From: Saprospiraceae bacterium
Lineage (GTDB): Bacteria; Bacteroidota; Bacteroidia; Chitinophagales; Saprospiraceae
DNA length: 8,880 nucleotides
Assembly: GCA_029262975.1 (NCBI GenBank)
Contig: JAJCYJ010000305.1
Coordinates: 1 to 8,880 of the forward strand
Direction of reading: 5' to 3'
A program made the position numbers and the translations under genes. Positions within the stretch are counted from its first letter, which is position 1, and each line of letters starts with the position of its first letter. The notes beneath the pieces are model-generated. The model had not been told where the DNA came from and did no database searches. It saw nothing but the letters and a program-made list of their open reading frames with translations. This document shows, in pieces, positions 1 to 7,318 of this stretch.

Positions 1-3000
1 CGGTCTCCCCAGGATGTGGAAGATCAGATAACCTATCCACTAACTTCATCTTTACTGGGTATACCTGGAGTAAAAAGCGTACGAAGCAATTCTATGTTTG
101 GCTTTTCCAGTATATATCTCATTTTCAACGATGATATCGAATTTTATTGGAGCAGAAGCAGGATTTTAGAAAAGCTAAATTCGCTTCCGGCCAACCTATT
201 ACCGGAAGGAGTCTCCCCAACCCTTGGGCCCGATGCTACGGCATTGGGTCAGATATATTGGTATACGCTTGAAGGAAGAGATCCGGATGGTAATCCTACT
301 GGCGGATGGGATCCCCAGGATTTAAGATCTATTCAGGATTTTTATGTCCAATATGGTTTACTTTCTGCTGAAGGGGTTTCGGAAGTCGCTTCAATAGGAG
401 GATTTACAAAGGAATACAGGGTCGACGTTGATCCAGAATTATTAAAATCCAAGAATCTGACTCTGTCAGATGTGATGGGTGCCATAAGAGGAAGCAATAT
501 AGATGTCGGCGCCCAAACCGTCGAGATTAATCAAGCAGAATACTTTGTCAGAGGGTTGGGTTATGTTAAGTCAATTGAGGACATTGAAAAGAGTGTCATT
601 GTCACAAGGAATAGTATACCTATCTCGATTAAAGATGTCGCTAAAGTTTATCTGGGTCCTGCAACGAGAAGAGGTATTCTCGATAAAGCAGGTGCTGATG
701 CCGTCGGAGGTGTAGTCGTAGCCCGATATGGAGCAAATCCTCTTGAAGTCATCAATAATGTAAAAAATAAAATCAGTGAAATAGGTCCGGGACTACCTAC
801 TAAAGTCTTGGCTGATGGAACAGTATCACAAGTCACTGTGGTGCCTTTCTATGACCGTACACAATTAATCAATGAAACGATTGGCACATTAGAAGAAGCC
901 CTGACCCTTGAGATATTAATCACAATCATAGTCGTAATTCTACTTCTTTTCAATTTGAAGTCGTCCATACTTGTGGCAGGAACACTTCCTATAGCTGTCC
1001 TGATGTGTTTTATTGCCATGAAGTATTTTGGTGTTGATGCTAATATAGTCGCACTTTCCGGTATCGCCATTGCTATTGGGACAATGGTAGATATGGGTAT
1101 AGTATTGACGGAAAGTATTTTGGACAGGAAGGAAAAATACGGAGGAGAAGAGTCACTCTATAATACAGTCTACGAAGCAACCATTGAAGTGGGTTCTGCA
1201 GTACTTACGGCTGTAGCAACGACAGTCATCAGTTTCTTGCCTGTATTCGCAATGGAAGCTGCAGAGGGAAAGTTATTCCGACCCCTGGCATTCACTAAGA
1301 CATTTGCACTCATTTCTGCTGTCATCGTTGCGCTATGTTTTATACCACCTCTTGCCCACACATTATTTAGCCTCAAGTTAGACAAGAAGAAGTTAGGTAC
1401 GGTTGTCAATGTCGTTGTCTTTCTATCGTCAATAATCGCCTACTTCGTTTTTGATCAAAATCTTATCCTGATCCTTACACTTGTAAGCGGTGTTGCAGTC
1501 GCACAGTCCTTTGTCGATCGTTTTCTGAGCAGAGGAAGTAGACTCTTCCTGGTCTTTTCCAATATAGTTTATGCTTTTTTTATAGCCGTTTTTCTTACAA
1601 AAGAGTGGATGCCACTTGGTGTAAATAAGAGCCTTGTCACGAATAGTTTCTTTGTTCTGTCAATTATCACAGTACTTCTTGTCTTCTTTTGGATTATTAT
1701 TCATTACTACGAATACATTCTCAGGTTCTTATTAAAAGTAAAGTTGTTGTTTCTGTTACTGGTTGGATTTATCCTTTATAGTGGATACCAGGTATTTACG
1801 ACGACTGGTCAAGAGTTCATGCCTTCTCTCAATGAAGGTTCATTTTTACTCATGCCTACATCTATGCCTCATAGTGGTGTCGCAGAAAATCAAAAAAATC
1901 TACAATTACTGGATATGGCTGTGACAGCTATTCCGGAGGTCAATTCTGTGGTTGGTAAAGCGGGAAGGGTGAACAGTGCACTCGATCCGGCTCCGATGTC
2001 TATGTATGAAAATATTATAAACTATAAATCCGAATACAAGACGAATGATGCCGGGCACCGGATAAGATATAAATATGAACAAGGCGAATATGTCTATGAT
2101 GAAAAGGGTGAGCTTATCCCGGATGACAGTGGTCGCTACTTTCGACAATGGAGAGATGAAATTCAATCACCTGATGACATCTGGAATGAGATCGTAAAGG
2201 TTACTAAAATTCCTGGTGTGACATCTGCACCAAAATTGCAACCTATCGAGACCAGGTTGGTAATGCTGCAGACTGGTATGAGAGCGCCCATGGGAGTCAA
2301 AGTAAAAGGTCAGGATCTCAAAATAATAGAAGCAGTAGGACTCGAGCTTGAAAATCATTTGAAAGATGTGGAAGGTGTAAAGGATGCTGCGGTATTCGCA
2401 GAACGCATCGTAGGTAAACCATATTTACTCATAGATATTGACAGAGATAAAATCAGTAGGTACGGACTTAAAATTGAAACGGTACAACAACAAATTCAAG
2501 CAACAATAGGTGGCATGAATATGACAACTACCGTTGAAGGAAGAGAACGATATCCCATTAGAATAAGATATCCATTAGATAATCGAAGTGATATAAATGG
2601 AATAAAAAATATCTTTATTCAGACACCTTCCAGCGGTCAAATCAGATTGGGAGAAGTAGTGAACATCCGATACGAACAAGGACCCCAGGCGATTAAAAGT
2701 GAAGATGGATTCCTGGTTGGGTATGTCTTATTTGATAAGGAACCAGGATATGCAGAAGTGCAAGTTGTCACCAATGCACAGAACCATCTTAAAGATTTAA
2801 TTGATCAGGGCACACTTATTATTCCTCCGGGTATTAACTATAATTTCGCTGGAAACTACGAACAACAGGTAAGGGCAAGCAAACGACTTAGTCTTGTGGT
2901 ACCGATAGCTCTGGGTCTCATATTTGTGATTTTATATTTACAATTTAAGTCAGTTTCAATTTCGCTAATGGTATTCTCTGGTGTATTCGTAGCATTTGCC

Positions 3001-3480
3001 GGAGGGTTCATTATGATCGGTCTTTATAGTTCTCCTACTTTTCTAAATGTGGATGTTTTCGGGACGAACATGCGGGATCTTTTTCAAATTAATCCCATTA
3101 ATCTGAGTGTCGCAGTATGGGTAGGATTTTTGGCTCTATTTGGAATAGCAACTGACGATGGTGTTTTAGTAGCCACTTTTTTAAGAGACAGTTTTGCAAA
3201 AAATAGTCCTACAACAATCAAAGAAATTAGAGACGCAGTTGTAGAAGGAGGATTAAGAAGGGTCAGACCAGCGATGATGACGACTGCTACAACGATATTA
3301 GCCTTGCTTCCGGTACTCACAAGTACAGGCAGAGGTGCCGATATCATGGTTCCAATGGCAATACCTTCATTTGGCGGTATGACATTACAGATAATTACAA
3401 TGTTCACCGTTCCTGTGCTATTCAGTCTCTGGAAAGAATTACAAATAAAGTTTACTTCTAAAAATGTAGCAAATGATTAA
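1..3480 (+). CDS. cusA: CusA-type heavy-metal efflux RND pump (Cu(I)/Ag(I)), 5' partial
   Basis: Inner-membrane proton-driven pump of a tripartite Cu(I)/Ag(I) exporter. The frame is open from base 1. The first visible residues, RSPQDVEDQITYPLT, match a family motif near residue 60 of CusA, so the true start and TM1 lie upstream and the GTG at 16 is internal. Of 1159 visible residues, recognisable parts are the TM4 motif GTMVDMGIV with the proton-relay Asp (visible residue 364, nt 1090; D405 of E. coli CusA), and FMPSLNEGSFLLMP. The three metal-site methionines aligning with M573, M623 and M672 are at nt 1852, 2002 and 2263. ATDDGV at nt 3148 aligns its first Asp with CusA E939, but the CusA K984 position is Ala (nt 3271). 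The protein exceeds CusA (about 1047 aa) because of an extra hydrophobic block (nt 1402-1710) and a polar insertion (nt 2026-2181). It overlaps the next gene by 8 bp. Family and metal class are from remembered alignments. Confidence 0.95.
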   Translation, partial: RSPQDVEDQITYPLTSSLLGIPGVKSVRSNSMFGFSSIYLIFNDDIEFYWSRSRILEKLNSLPANLLPEGVSPTLGPDATALGQIYWYTLEGRDPDGNPTGGWDPQDLRSIQDFYVQYGLLSAEGVSEVASIGGFTKEYRVDVDPELLKSKNLTLSDVMGAIRGSNIDVGAQTVEINQAEYFVRGLGYVKSIEDIEKSVIVTRNSIPISIKDVAKVYLGPATRRGILDKAGADAVGGVVVARYGANPLEVINNVKNKISEIGPGLPTKVLADGTVSQVTVVPFYDRTQLINETIGTLEEALTLEILITIIVVILLLFNLKSSILVAGTLPIAVLMCFIAMKYFGVDANIVALSGIAIAIGTMVDMGIVLTESILDRKEKYGGEESLYNTVYEATIEVGSAVLTAVATTVISFLPVFAMEAAEGKLFRPLAFTKTFALISAVIVALCFIPPLAHTLFSLKLDKKKLGTVVNVVVFLSSIIAYFVFDQNLILILTLVSGVAVAQSFVDRFLSRGSRLFLVFSNIVYAFFIAVFLTKEWMPLGVNKSLVTNSFFVLSIITVLLVFFWIIIHYYEYILRFLLKVKLLFLLLVGFILYSGYQVFTTTGQEFMPSLNEGSFLLMPTSMPHSGVAENQKNLQLLDMAVTAIPEVNSVVGKAGRVNSALDPAPMSMYENIINYKSEYKTNDAGHRIRYKYEQGEYVYDEKGELIPDDSGRYFRQWRDEIQSPDDIWNEIVKVTKIPGVTSAPKLQPIETRLVMLQTGMRAPMGVKVKGQDLKIIEAVGLELENHLKDVEGVKDAAVFAERIVGKPYLLIDIDRDKISRYGLKIETVQQQIQATIGGMNMTTTVEGRERYPIRIRYPLDNRSDINGIKNIFIQTPSSGQIRLGEVVNIRYEQGPQAIKSEDGFLVGYVLFDKEPGYAEVQVVTNAQNHLKDLIDQGTLIIPPGINYNFAGNYEQQVRASKRLSLVVPIALGLIFVILYLQFKSVSISLMVFSGVFVAFAGGFIMIGLYSSPTFLNVDVFGTNMRDLFQINPINLSVAVWVGFLALFGIATDDGVLVATFLRDSFAKNSPTTIKEIRDAVVEGGLRRVRPAMMTTATTILALLPVLTSTGRGADIMVPMAIPSFGGMTLQIITMFTVPVLFSLWKELQIKFTSKNVAND
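3473..3480 (+). promoter_or_regulatory. 8-bp cusA stop / channel-gene start overlap (ATGATTAA)
   Basis: The start codon of the TolC-family gene lies within the last codons of cusA, whose TAA ends at 3480. The signal peptide begins directly at this ATG, which supports it as the real start. Such an overlap suggests translational coupling between pump and channel; the coupling is inference. Confidence 0.6.
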
Positions 3481-4687
3481 ATACTTTTTGGTTTTGCTGA
3501 TATTACTTTGTGGTGATCACTTGATTGGCCAATCAGTAGAATCCTTCATTCAGATGGCCAAAGAAAAGAATCCAGGATTGGAAGCTTTGCGAATGGACTA
3601 TGCTGCAGCCAGGGAAAGAGCGAACCAAGTAATCGATTACCCGGATCCCCAGGTAAATTTAGGTCTTGGCATACTACCGATAGAGACGCGACTTGGAGCT
3701 CAAAGGGTCAGAATCGGTGTTACCCAAGCCATACCCTGGAAAGGTTTATTGAATGCACGTCAAGACATGGTTTCTTCACAAGCTGAAATATTATCCAATA
3801 TAGATGAAGTGAAAGAAATCGATATAGAATATGCAATTAGAACAGCATACAGTCAATTGATTTTTCTAAATGATAAAAGAATCGTCATTGAAAGCAAATT
3901 GGACTTATTAGAAATAATGGATGAATTGGCTAAATCTGGTGTGAGATCAGGAAAGGGCAAATTAAGTAATGTTCTCTTAGTACAACGATCCAAAGATAAT
4001 CTTGAATTAGATCTTGGCCTTCTAGAAAAGCAAGCGGAGCCTGCCACTATCTTAATCAACAGGTGGGCCGGCAGACCTCTTGACGAACAAATTATAATCA
4101 CACAGAATATATCGATTCCAAAAGATTCTTCTGCTTATATAGCATATGCGGAATCAGGACATCCACAATTTCAAATTTTTGAAAATCGCATTAAAGCTTC
4201 TATGAAAGCTGTTGATCTTACTCATTTTGAAAGCAAACCCAAAATAGGTGTTGGTCTGGATTATGCCATGATTTTCAAAAGAGGAGATATGAATCCTTCT
4301 GGGAATGGGCGAGATGTACTAATGCCTATGGGCATGGTAACCATCCCTTTGAATACAGGCAGATTTGAATCAAAAAGACAGGAAGAGAAATTGCGTCAGG
4401 AAGCGATCAAAGCATCCATGGATGATGTTAAAGAATCATTTAAGGCGGAGATTGCTAATGCTTATTCTTCTATTGAATATTCAGAAATGGAAATTCAAAA
4501 AATGGAAAATTTAAAAAGCATCACGCGAGAAACACTAGATCTTATGAGAAATGAGTATGCCAGCGAAGGCACTCGTTTTGAAGAATTATTACGTCTCGAA
4601 ATGGAATTTGTTGACTACGAATTAATTATTGCAACAGCGAAATTTAAAAAACTCTTGGCCCAAGCCACGTTAAATAAATATGAGTGA
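3473..4687 (+). CDS. TolC-family outer-membrane channel protein of the Cus efflux system
   Basis: Predicted outer-membrane channel that completes the RND efflux complex (CusC role). The 404-residue product starts with a Sec signal peptide (residues 1-20, hydrophobic core YFLVLLILL, likely cleaved after LIGQ). The Cys at 13 is not in a good lipobox, so lipidation as in E. coli CusC is not expected. The rest shows the duplicated OEP layout: a long helix with the NPGLEAL pattern (24-52), a beta-hairpin region (about 60-90, ending TQAIPWKGLL), a helical pair (about 95-200), a second helix around 222-250, a second beta region (about 255-293, GVGLDYAMIF to MVTIPL), and a final helical pair to the C-terminus. 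It is shorter than CusC (about 457 aa), which I believe is usual for Bacteroidota relatives. The ATG overlaps the cusA stop and 21 bp separate it from cusB, indicating one transcript. Confidence 0.9.
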   Translation: MIKYFLVLLILLCGDHLIGQSVESFIQMAKEKNPGLEALRMDYAAARERANQVIDYPDPQVNLGLGILPIETRLGAQRVRIGVTQAIPWKGLLNARQDMVSSQAEILSNIDEVKEIDIEYAIRTAYSQLIFLNDKRIVIESKLDLLEIMDELAKSGVRSGKGKLSNVLLVQRSKDNLELDLGLLEKQAEPATILINRWAGRPLDEQIIITQNISIPKDSSAYIAYAESGHPQFQIFENRIKASMKAVDLTHFESKPKIGVGLDYAMIFKRGDMNPSGNGRDVLMPMGMVTIPLNTGRFESKRQEEKLRQEAIKASMDDVKESFKAEIANAYSSIEYSEMEIQKMENLKSITRETLDLMRNEYASEGTRFEELLRLEMEFVDYELIIATAKFKKLLAQATLNKYE

Positions 4688-4708
4688 TAAAATCTAAAAA
4701 ATATTGAA

Positions 4709-6550
4709 ATGTCAAAATATAAAAATTATATCATAGGTATTGTTCTCATTGCATCTGGTATAGCTCTTGGCTGGTTTATTAAACCATCCACCCAAGCTCC
4801 GATGCAGGATCATTCTGCCCATGTAGGCGATGCTGGTGCGATGAATACTACAACACCTGAAAAGGAGGAAATATGGACTTGCTCAATGCACCCTCAAATT
4901 CGGCAAAACGAACCTGGCCTTTGTCCAATATGTGAAATGGACTTGATCCCGCTCGATAATAGCATGTCGAACGATGATCCGGCCATTTTGCAAATGAGCA
5001 ATGCCGCTGCCAAACTGGCACAGGTAGAAACAACTATGGTCGGACAATCAAGTCAAGGATCTGGAGAACAGTCATCAGTAAAAGTAGACGGCACTATAGA
5101 GCTTGACGAGCGATCCATTAATGTTCAAAGCACACACCTCGGTGGAAGAATAGAAGATTTATTAGTAAATTTTGAAGGCGAATATGTAAGTGCAGGACAA
5201 CATATCGCTACGGTTTTCTCCACAGAATTGCTCAATGCATCTCAAGAATTAATAACAGCTGCAAAATTTGAAAACAGGGTTCCGGGTATCAAAGAATCCA
5301 GCATTCAAAAATTGAAGAATTGGAAAATTACGGATAAGCAAATCGATGATATCCTGACATCCGGAAAACCCATGGAAACAATAAATATTTATGCAGATCA
5401 CAGCGGCTATATATTAAAGAGAAAAGCTTCTCAAGGAGATTATGTAAAACAAGGACAAACACTCTATACAGTGGGCCAGACAGGTTGGTTATGGCTTATC
5501 TTCAATGTATTCGAATCAGATCTCGCTGATATTAGAAAAGGTCAAAATGTAGAATTTACAACTCCTTCACTTAATAATGAAAAATTTACTGCCCGGATAA
5601 GTTATATAGATCCATTACTTAACAGCACTAACAGGACAGGTATTATTCGTGCTGAAATTGCGAATAAGAAAAATCTGCTAAAACCAGGTATGTTAATAAA
5701 AGGAGAAATTAAGGTGCGCTCTAGTGACCGTAAAAATACCAATTTATCAATACCAAAGACTGCGCTACTCTGGACAGGGGATAAATCTGTAGTGTATGTA
5801 CAAATGCCTGATACTGATATTCCATCTTATCATTTTAGAGAAGTCACAGTTGGCAATCAAAGCGGAGAAATGGTCAGTATAATTGAAGGATTGGAAAATG
5901 GCGAAATGGTTGTAACCAATGGTGCATTTGCTATAGATGCTGCGGCGCAATTGAATAATAACTTCAGTATGATGAACAGAAACATTTCGATTAAGAAAGA
6001 GGGAGGAGGTGATCAGGTACCTAATTTTACTGCCGAGACTCCCGACGAGTTCAAGGATCAATTAGACAATCTGGTACTCAGCTATATTGATCTTAAGGAT
6101 GGTCTCGTATTAACAGATTCCAAAGCAGGAAGTCTGGCTGCATCTAAAGTACTCGACAAATTAGAAATGGTTGATATGTCGCTTTTAAAAGGAGATGCAC
6201 ACATGTATTGGATGGAACAATTAGAGGCTATAAAAGCCCACACAACAAAGATTAAAGAGGTTGAAGATGTCGAAGATCAGCGCAATCAATTTGACTTCTT
6301 ATCACAAGCTATCATTAACTCCTTAAAATCTTTTGGCACCAATGAAAGCACCTACTATGTGATGTATTGCCCGATGGCCAAAAATAATCAGGGAGCAGAC
6401 TGGTTAGCCGTAGAAAAGGAAATTAGAAATCCATATTTCGGCGACAAAATGATGAAGTGCGGAAGTGTCAAAATTGAATTGAATAAAGATTATGTTTCGG
6501 CAAATACTATGACGAGACCTAAACCGGCACCAAGTGCGCACAATCATTAA
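4709..6550 (+). CDS. cusB: CusB-type periplasmic adaptor with heavy-metal-binding domain and C-terminal DUF3347
   Basis: Membrane-fusion protein linking pump and outer-membrane channel, probably also delivering metal to CusA. The 613 residues read in order: N-terminal membrane anchor (7-25), a His/Met-containing linker (MQDHSAHVGDAGAM, 32-45), a heavy-metal-binding domain (56-82, WTCSMHPQIR then LCPICEMDL, candidate ligands C58, M60, H61, C72, C75, M77), the first barrel-sandwich half (about 138-170, GGRIEDLLVNFEGEYVSAGQ), a helical hairpin (172-215), the second half (GYILKRKASQGDYVKQGQTL, 233-252), a beta-barrel (about 258-335) and a membrane-proximal domain (about 345-420). A DUF3347-like domain follows (about 446-592) with YCPMA and MMKCGSV, giving C554, M556 and C584 as possible ligands. 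The tail ends SAHNH. Usual CusB is about 400 aa, so both ends are extended. The A-rich leader before the ATG fits Bacteroidota translation starts. 27 bp separate it from the lipoprotein gene. Confidence 0.93.
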   Translation: MSKYKNYIIGIVLIASGIALGWFIKPSTQAPMQDHSAHVGDAGAMNTTTPEKEEIWTCSMHPQIRQNEPGLCPICEMDLIPLDNSMSNDDPAILQMSNAAAKLAQVETTMVGQSSQGSGEQSSVKVDGTIELDERSINVQSTHLGGRIEDLLVNFEGEYVSAGQHIATVFSTELLNASQELITAAKFENRVPGIKESSIQKLKNWKITDKQIDDILTSGKPMETINIYADHSGYILKRKASQGDYVKQGQTLYTVGQTGWLWLIFNVFESDLADIRKGQNVEFTTPSLNNEKFTARISYIDPLLNSTNRTGIIRAEIANKKNLLKPGMLIKGEIKVRSSDRKNTNLSIPKTALLWTGDKSVVYVQMPDTDIPSYHFREVTVGNQSGEMVSIIEGLENGEMVVTNGAFAIDAAAQLNNNFSMMNRNISIKKEGGGDQVPNFTAETPDEFKDQLDNLVLSYIDLKDGLVLTDSKAGSLAASKVLDKLEMVDMSLLKGDAHMYWMEQLEAIKAHTTKIKEVEDVEDQRNQFDFLSQAIINSLKSFGTNESTYYVMYCPMAKNNQGADWLAVEKEIRNPYFGDKMMKCGSVKIELNKDYVSANTMTRPKPAPSAHNH

Positions 6551-6577
6551 TTTTTTAAAAAACTAAATTCAAATAAA

Positions 6578-6865
6578 ATGAAATCTTTTAAAATTATTTT
6601 TTTAGCCATGTCACTCTTCACTTTAGGAATTGCAATTTCCTCCTGTGGCAACAAATCACATGAAGGACATAATATGACCGAACATGCAGGCAAGGAACAT
6701 ACATCAGCCTATGTCTGTCCCATGCATTGCGAAGGAAGTGGCAGTGACCAGGCAGGAACATGCCCAGTATGCGGAATGGATTATCAAAAAAATGCTGACC
6801 ACAAAGCTGATGGGCACAAACACGAAGAACATTCAGGAAAAGACCATGATGGACACAGTCATTAA
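6578..6865 (+). CDS. Small His-rich lipoprotein with a heavy-metal-binding domain
   Basis: Exported 95-residue protein, probably a periplasm-facing lipid-anchored metal chaperone or buffer. The signal peptide ends in a lipobox (AISSC, C23 as lipidated Cys). A short His/Met stretch follows (SHEGHNMTEH). The heavy-metal-binding domain spans about 45-71: YVCPMHCEG, a short loop, then TCPVCGMDY; candidate ligands are C47, M49, H50, C51, C62, C65 and M67. The C-terminal 25 residues hold eight His among Asp, Glu, Gly and Lys (from DHKADGHKHEEH to DGHSH), a typical soft-metal sink. It closes the efflux operon 27 bp after cusB and could fill the place of CusF, which is not visible here; that role is inference. 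The overlapping +1-frame reading frame running into the repeats is treated as a shadow. Lipoprotein and domain calls are strong, metal identity is inferred from context. Confidence 0.88.
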   Translation: MKSFKIIFLAMSLFTLGIAISSCGNKSHEGHNMTEHAGKEHTSAYVCPMHCEGSGSDQAGTCPVCGMDYQKNADHKADGHKHEEHSGKDHDGHSH

Positions 6866-6875
6866 TGGGTTAATG

Positions 6876-6931
6876 ATGAACGACAGATCCCGACGCGTCG
6901 AGTATGAACGACTGATCCCTAAGGGTCGAGT
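6876..6931. repeat. Two tandem 28-bp repeats (24/28 identical)
   Basis: Copy A is 6876-6903 and copy B 6904-6931. Both begin ATGAACGAC, continue with GATCCC and end GTCGAGT. They differ at four positions (10, 17, 19 and 21 of the unit). The variable part is self-complementary in each copy in its own way: A contains the perfect 10-bp palindrome CGACGCGTCG (6891-6900), and B contains GATCCC-TAA-GGGTC, a 5-bp stem with one bulged T. This suggests structure is kept while sequence drifts, though two copies are little evidence. Confidence 0.75.
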
Positions 6932-6945
6932 GCGACAGCGCTCGA
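6926..6945. repeat. Hairpin with 8-bp stem and GACA loop
   Basis: TCGAGTGC (6926-6933), loop GACA (6934-6937) and GCGCTCGA (6938-6945) pair over 8 bp including one G-T wobble. It joins the 28-bp repeats to the 42-bp array. It lies about 60 bp past the lipoprotein stop but has no T-run after it (AAGGAGTG follows), so a classical intrinsic terminator is not supported. A processing or transcript-stabilising element is possible. Confidence 0.6.
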
Positions 6946-7112
6946 AAGGAGTGAAGGCGTAAGCCCGTGTAGAATGCTATAATGGGAAAGGAGTGAAGGC
7001 GTAAGCCCGTACAGAATGCTATAATGGGAAAGGAGTGAAGGCGTAAGCCCGTACAGAATGCTATAATGGGAAAGGAGTGAAGGCGTAAGCCCGTGTAGAA
7101 TGCAATGACGGA
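6945..7112. repeat. Four 42-bp tandem repeats
   Basis: Copies start at 6945, 6987, 7029 and 7071. Each reads AAAGGAGTGAAGGCGTAAGC, then CCGT, a variable pair, AGAATGC, and (copies 1-3) TATAATGGG. Copies 1 and 4 have GT as the variable pair; copies 2 and 3 have AC and are identical to each other. Copy 4 degenerates after AGAATGC. Each unit holds a small GGC-GTAA-GCC hairpin with a GNRA-type loop, overlapping an alternative stem in which CCCGT pairs with ATGGG. The near-identity points to recent duplication by slippage or unequal recombination. The role is unknown. Confidence 0.9.
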
Positions 7113-7134
7113 ATTAAGAATTGATAATTGGATG

Positions 7135-7158
7135 CTGATATGGCTTTGCCATCGTCAG
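7135..7158. repeat. Small imperfect hairpin (ATGGC-TTT-GCCAT core)
   Basis: ATGGC (7140-7144) and GCCAT (7148-7152) pair around a TTT loop, and outer CTGA (7135-7138) and TCAG (7155-7158) extend it across a small internal loop. An AT-rich stretch follows (GATAATTATAAAAA) but without a run of T, so terminator function on the plus strand is doubtful. Confidence 0.4.
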
Positions 7159-7253
7159 TAGATAATTATAAAAAGCTGCTCGTTGTTTGTTGCTTGTTCT
7201 ACAATCTTGAGCGTTGAATTCCCTTTGTTCGGGCGCTGAAGCTACTAAGCGAT

Positions 7254-7318
7254 AATGATAGAATGTGAGAAGGATAGAATGAGTAAATGACCAAATGTGA
7301 GAATGATAGAATGTGAGA
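7254..7318. repeat. Degenerate GATAGAATGTGA repeats with an exact 17-bp duplication
   Basis: AATGATAGAATGTGAGA occurs exactly at 7254-7270 and 7302-7318. Between them are partial copies (GGATAGAATGAG, AAATGTGAGAATG). The tract has strong purine bias and reaches to about 25 bp before the methyltransferase ATG. It looks like low-complexity tandem drift and bears on the start choice, because the GTG at 7313 is part of the repeat. Confidence 0.65.

Noticed and set aside
3084..3407. 107-codon minus-strand frame inside cusA.
   Set aside because: Antisense shadow of the conserved RND C-terminal membrane region; its hydrophobic character mirrors the sense gene.
3509..3520. Cys13 of the channel protein as a lipidation site.
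   Set aside because: The preceding residues (ILL) do not fit the small residue needed just before Cys, and a better signal peptidase I site lies at LIGQ-S.
6684..6962. Overlapping 92-codon plus-strand frame starting inside the lipoprotein gene.
   Set aside because: It lies in another frame of a clear lipoprotein gene and extends into repeats; the translation shows no domain or signal.
6976..7066. TATAAT in the first three 42-bp copies as sigma-70 -10 boxes.
   Set aside because: Bacteroidota primary sigma factors prefer TAnnTTTG, no fitting -35 element is present, and the motif is lost in the copy nearest the downstream gene.
6931..7112. GTGCGACAG at 6931 resembles the 5' end of a group II intron (GUGYG).
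   Set aside because: No reverse-transcriptase gene, no domain V-like hairpin and no intron-like length follow; the sequence runs straight into 42-bp repeats. The match is too short.
6945..7112. The repeat array as a CRISPR.
   Set aside because: Units are contiguous with no unique spacers and no cas genes are nearby.
6876..7155. Two minus-strand frames remain open across the 42-bp array, which would encode a 14-residue repeat peptide.
   Set aside because: Open frames follow simply from 42 being divisible by 3 and lack of stops in the unit. Neither frame has an ATG, GTG or TTG start, and no protein feature is recognisable.
7194..7227. Possible Bacteroidota promoter, TTG at 7194 and TCCCTTTG at 7220.
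   Set aside because: The -7 box has a mismatch at a conserved base and the -33 box is only a trinucleotide; not enough to list as a feature.
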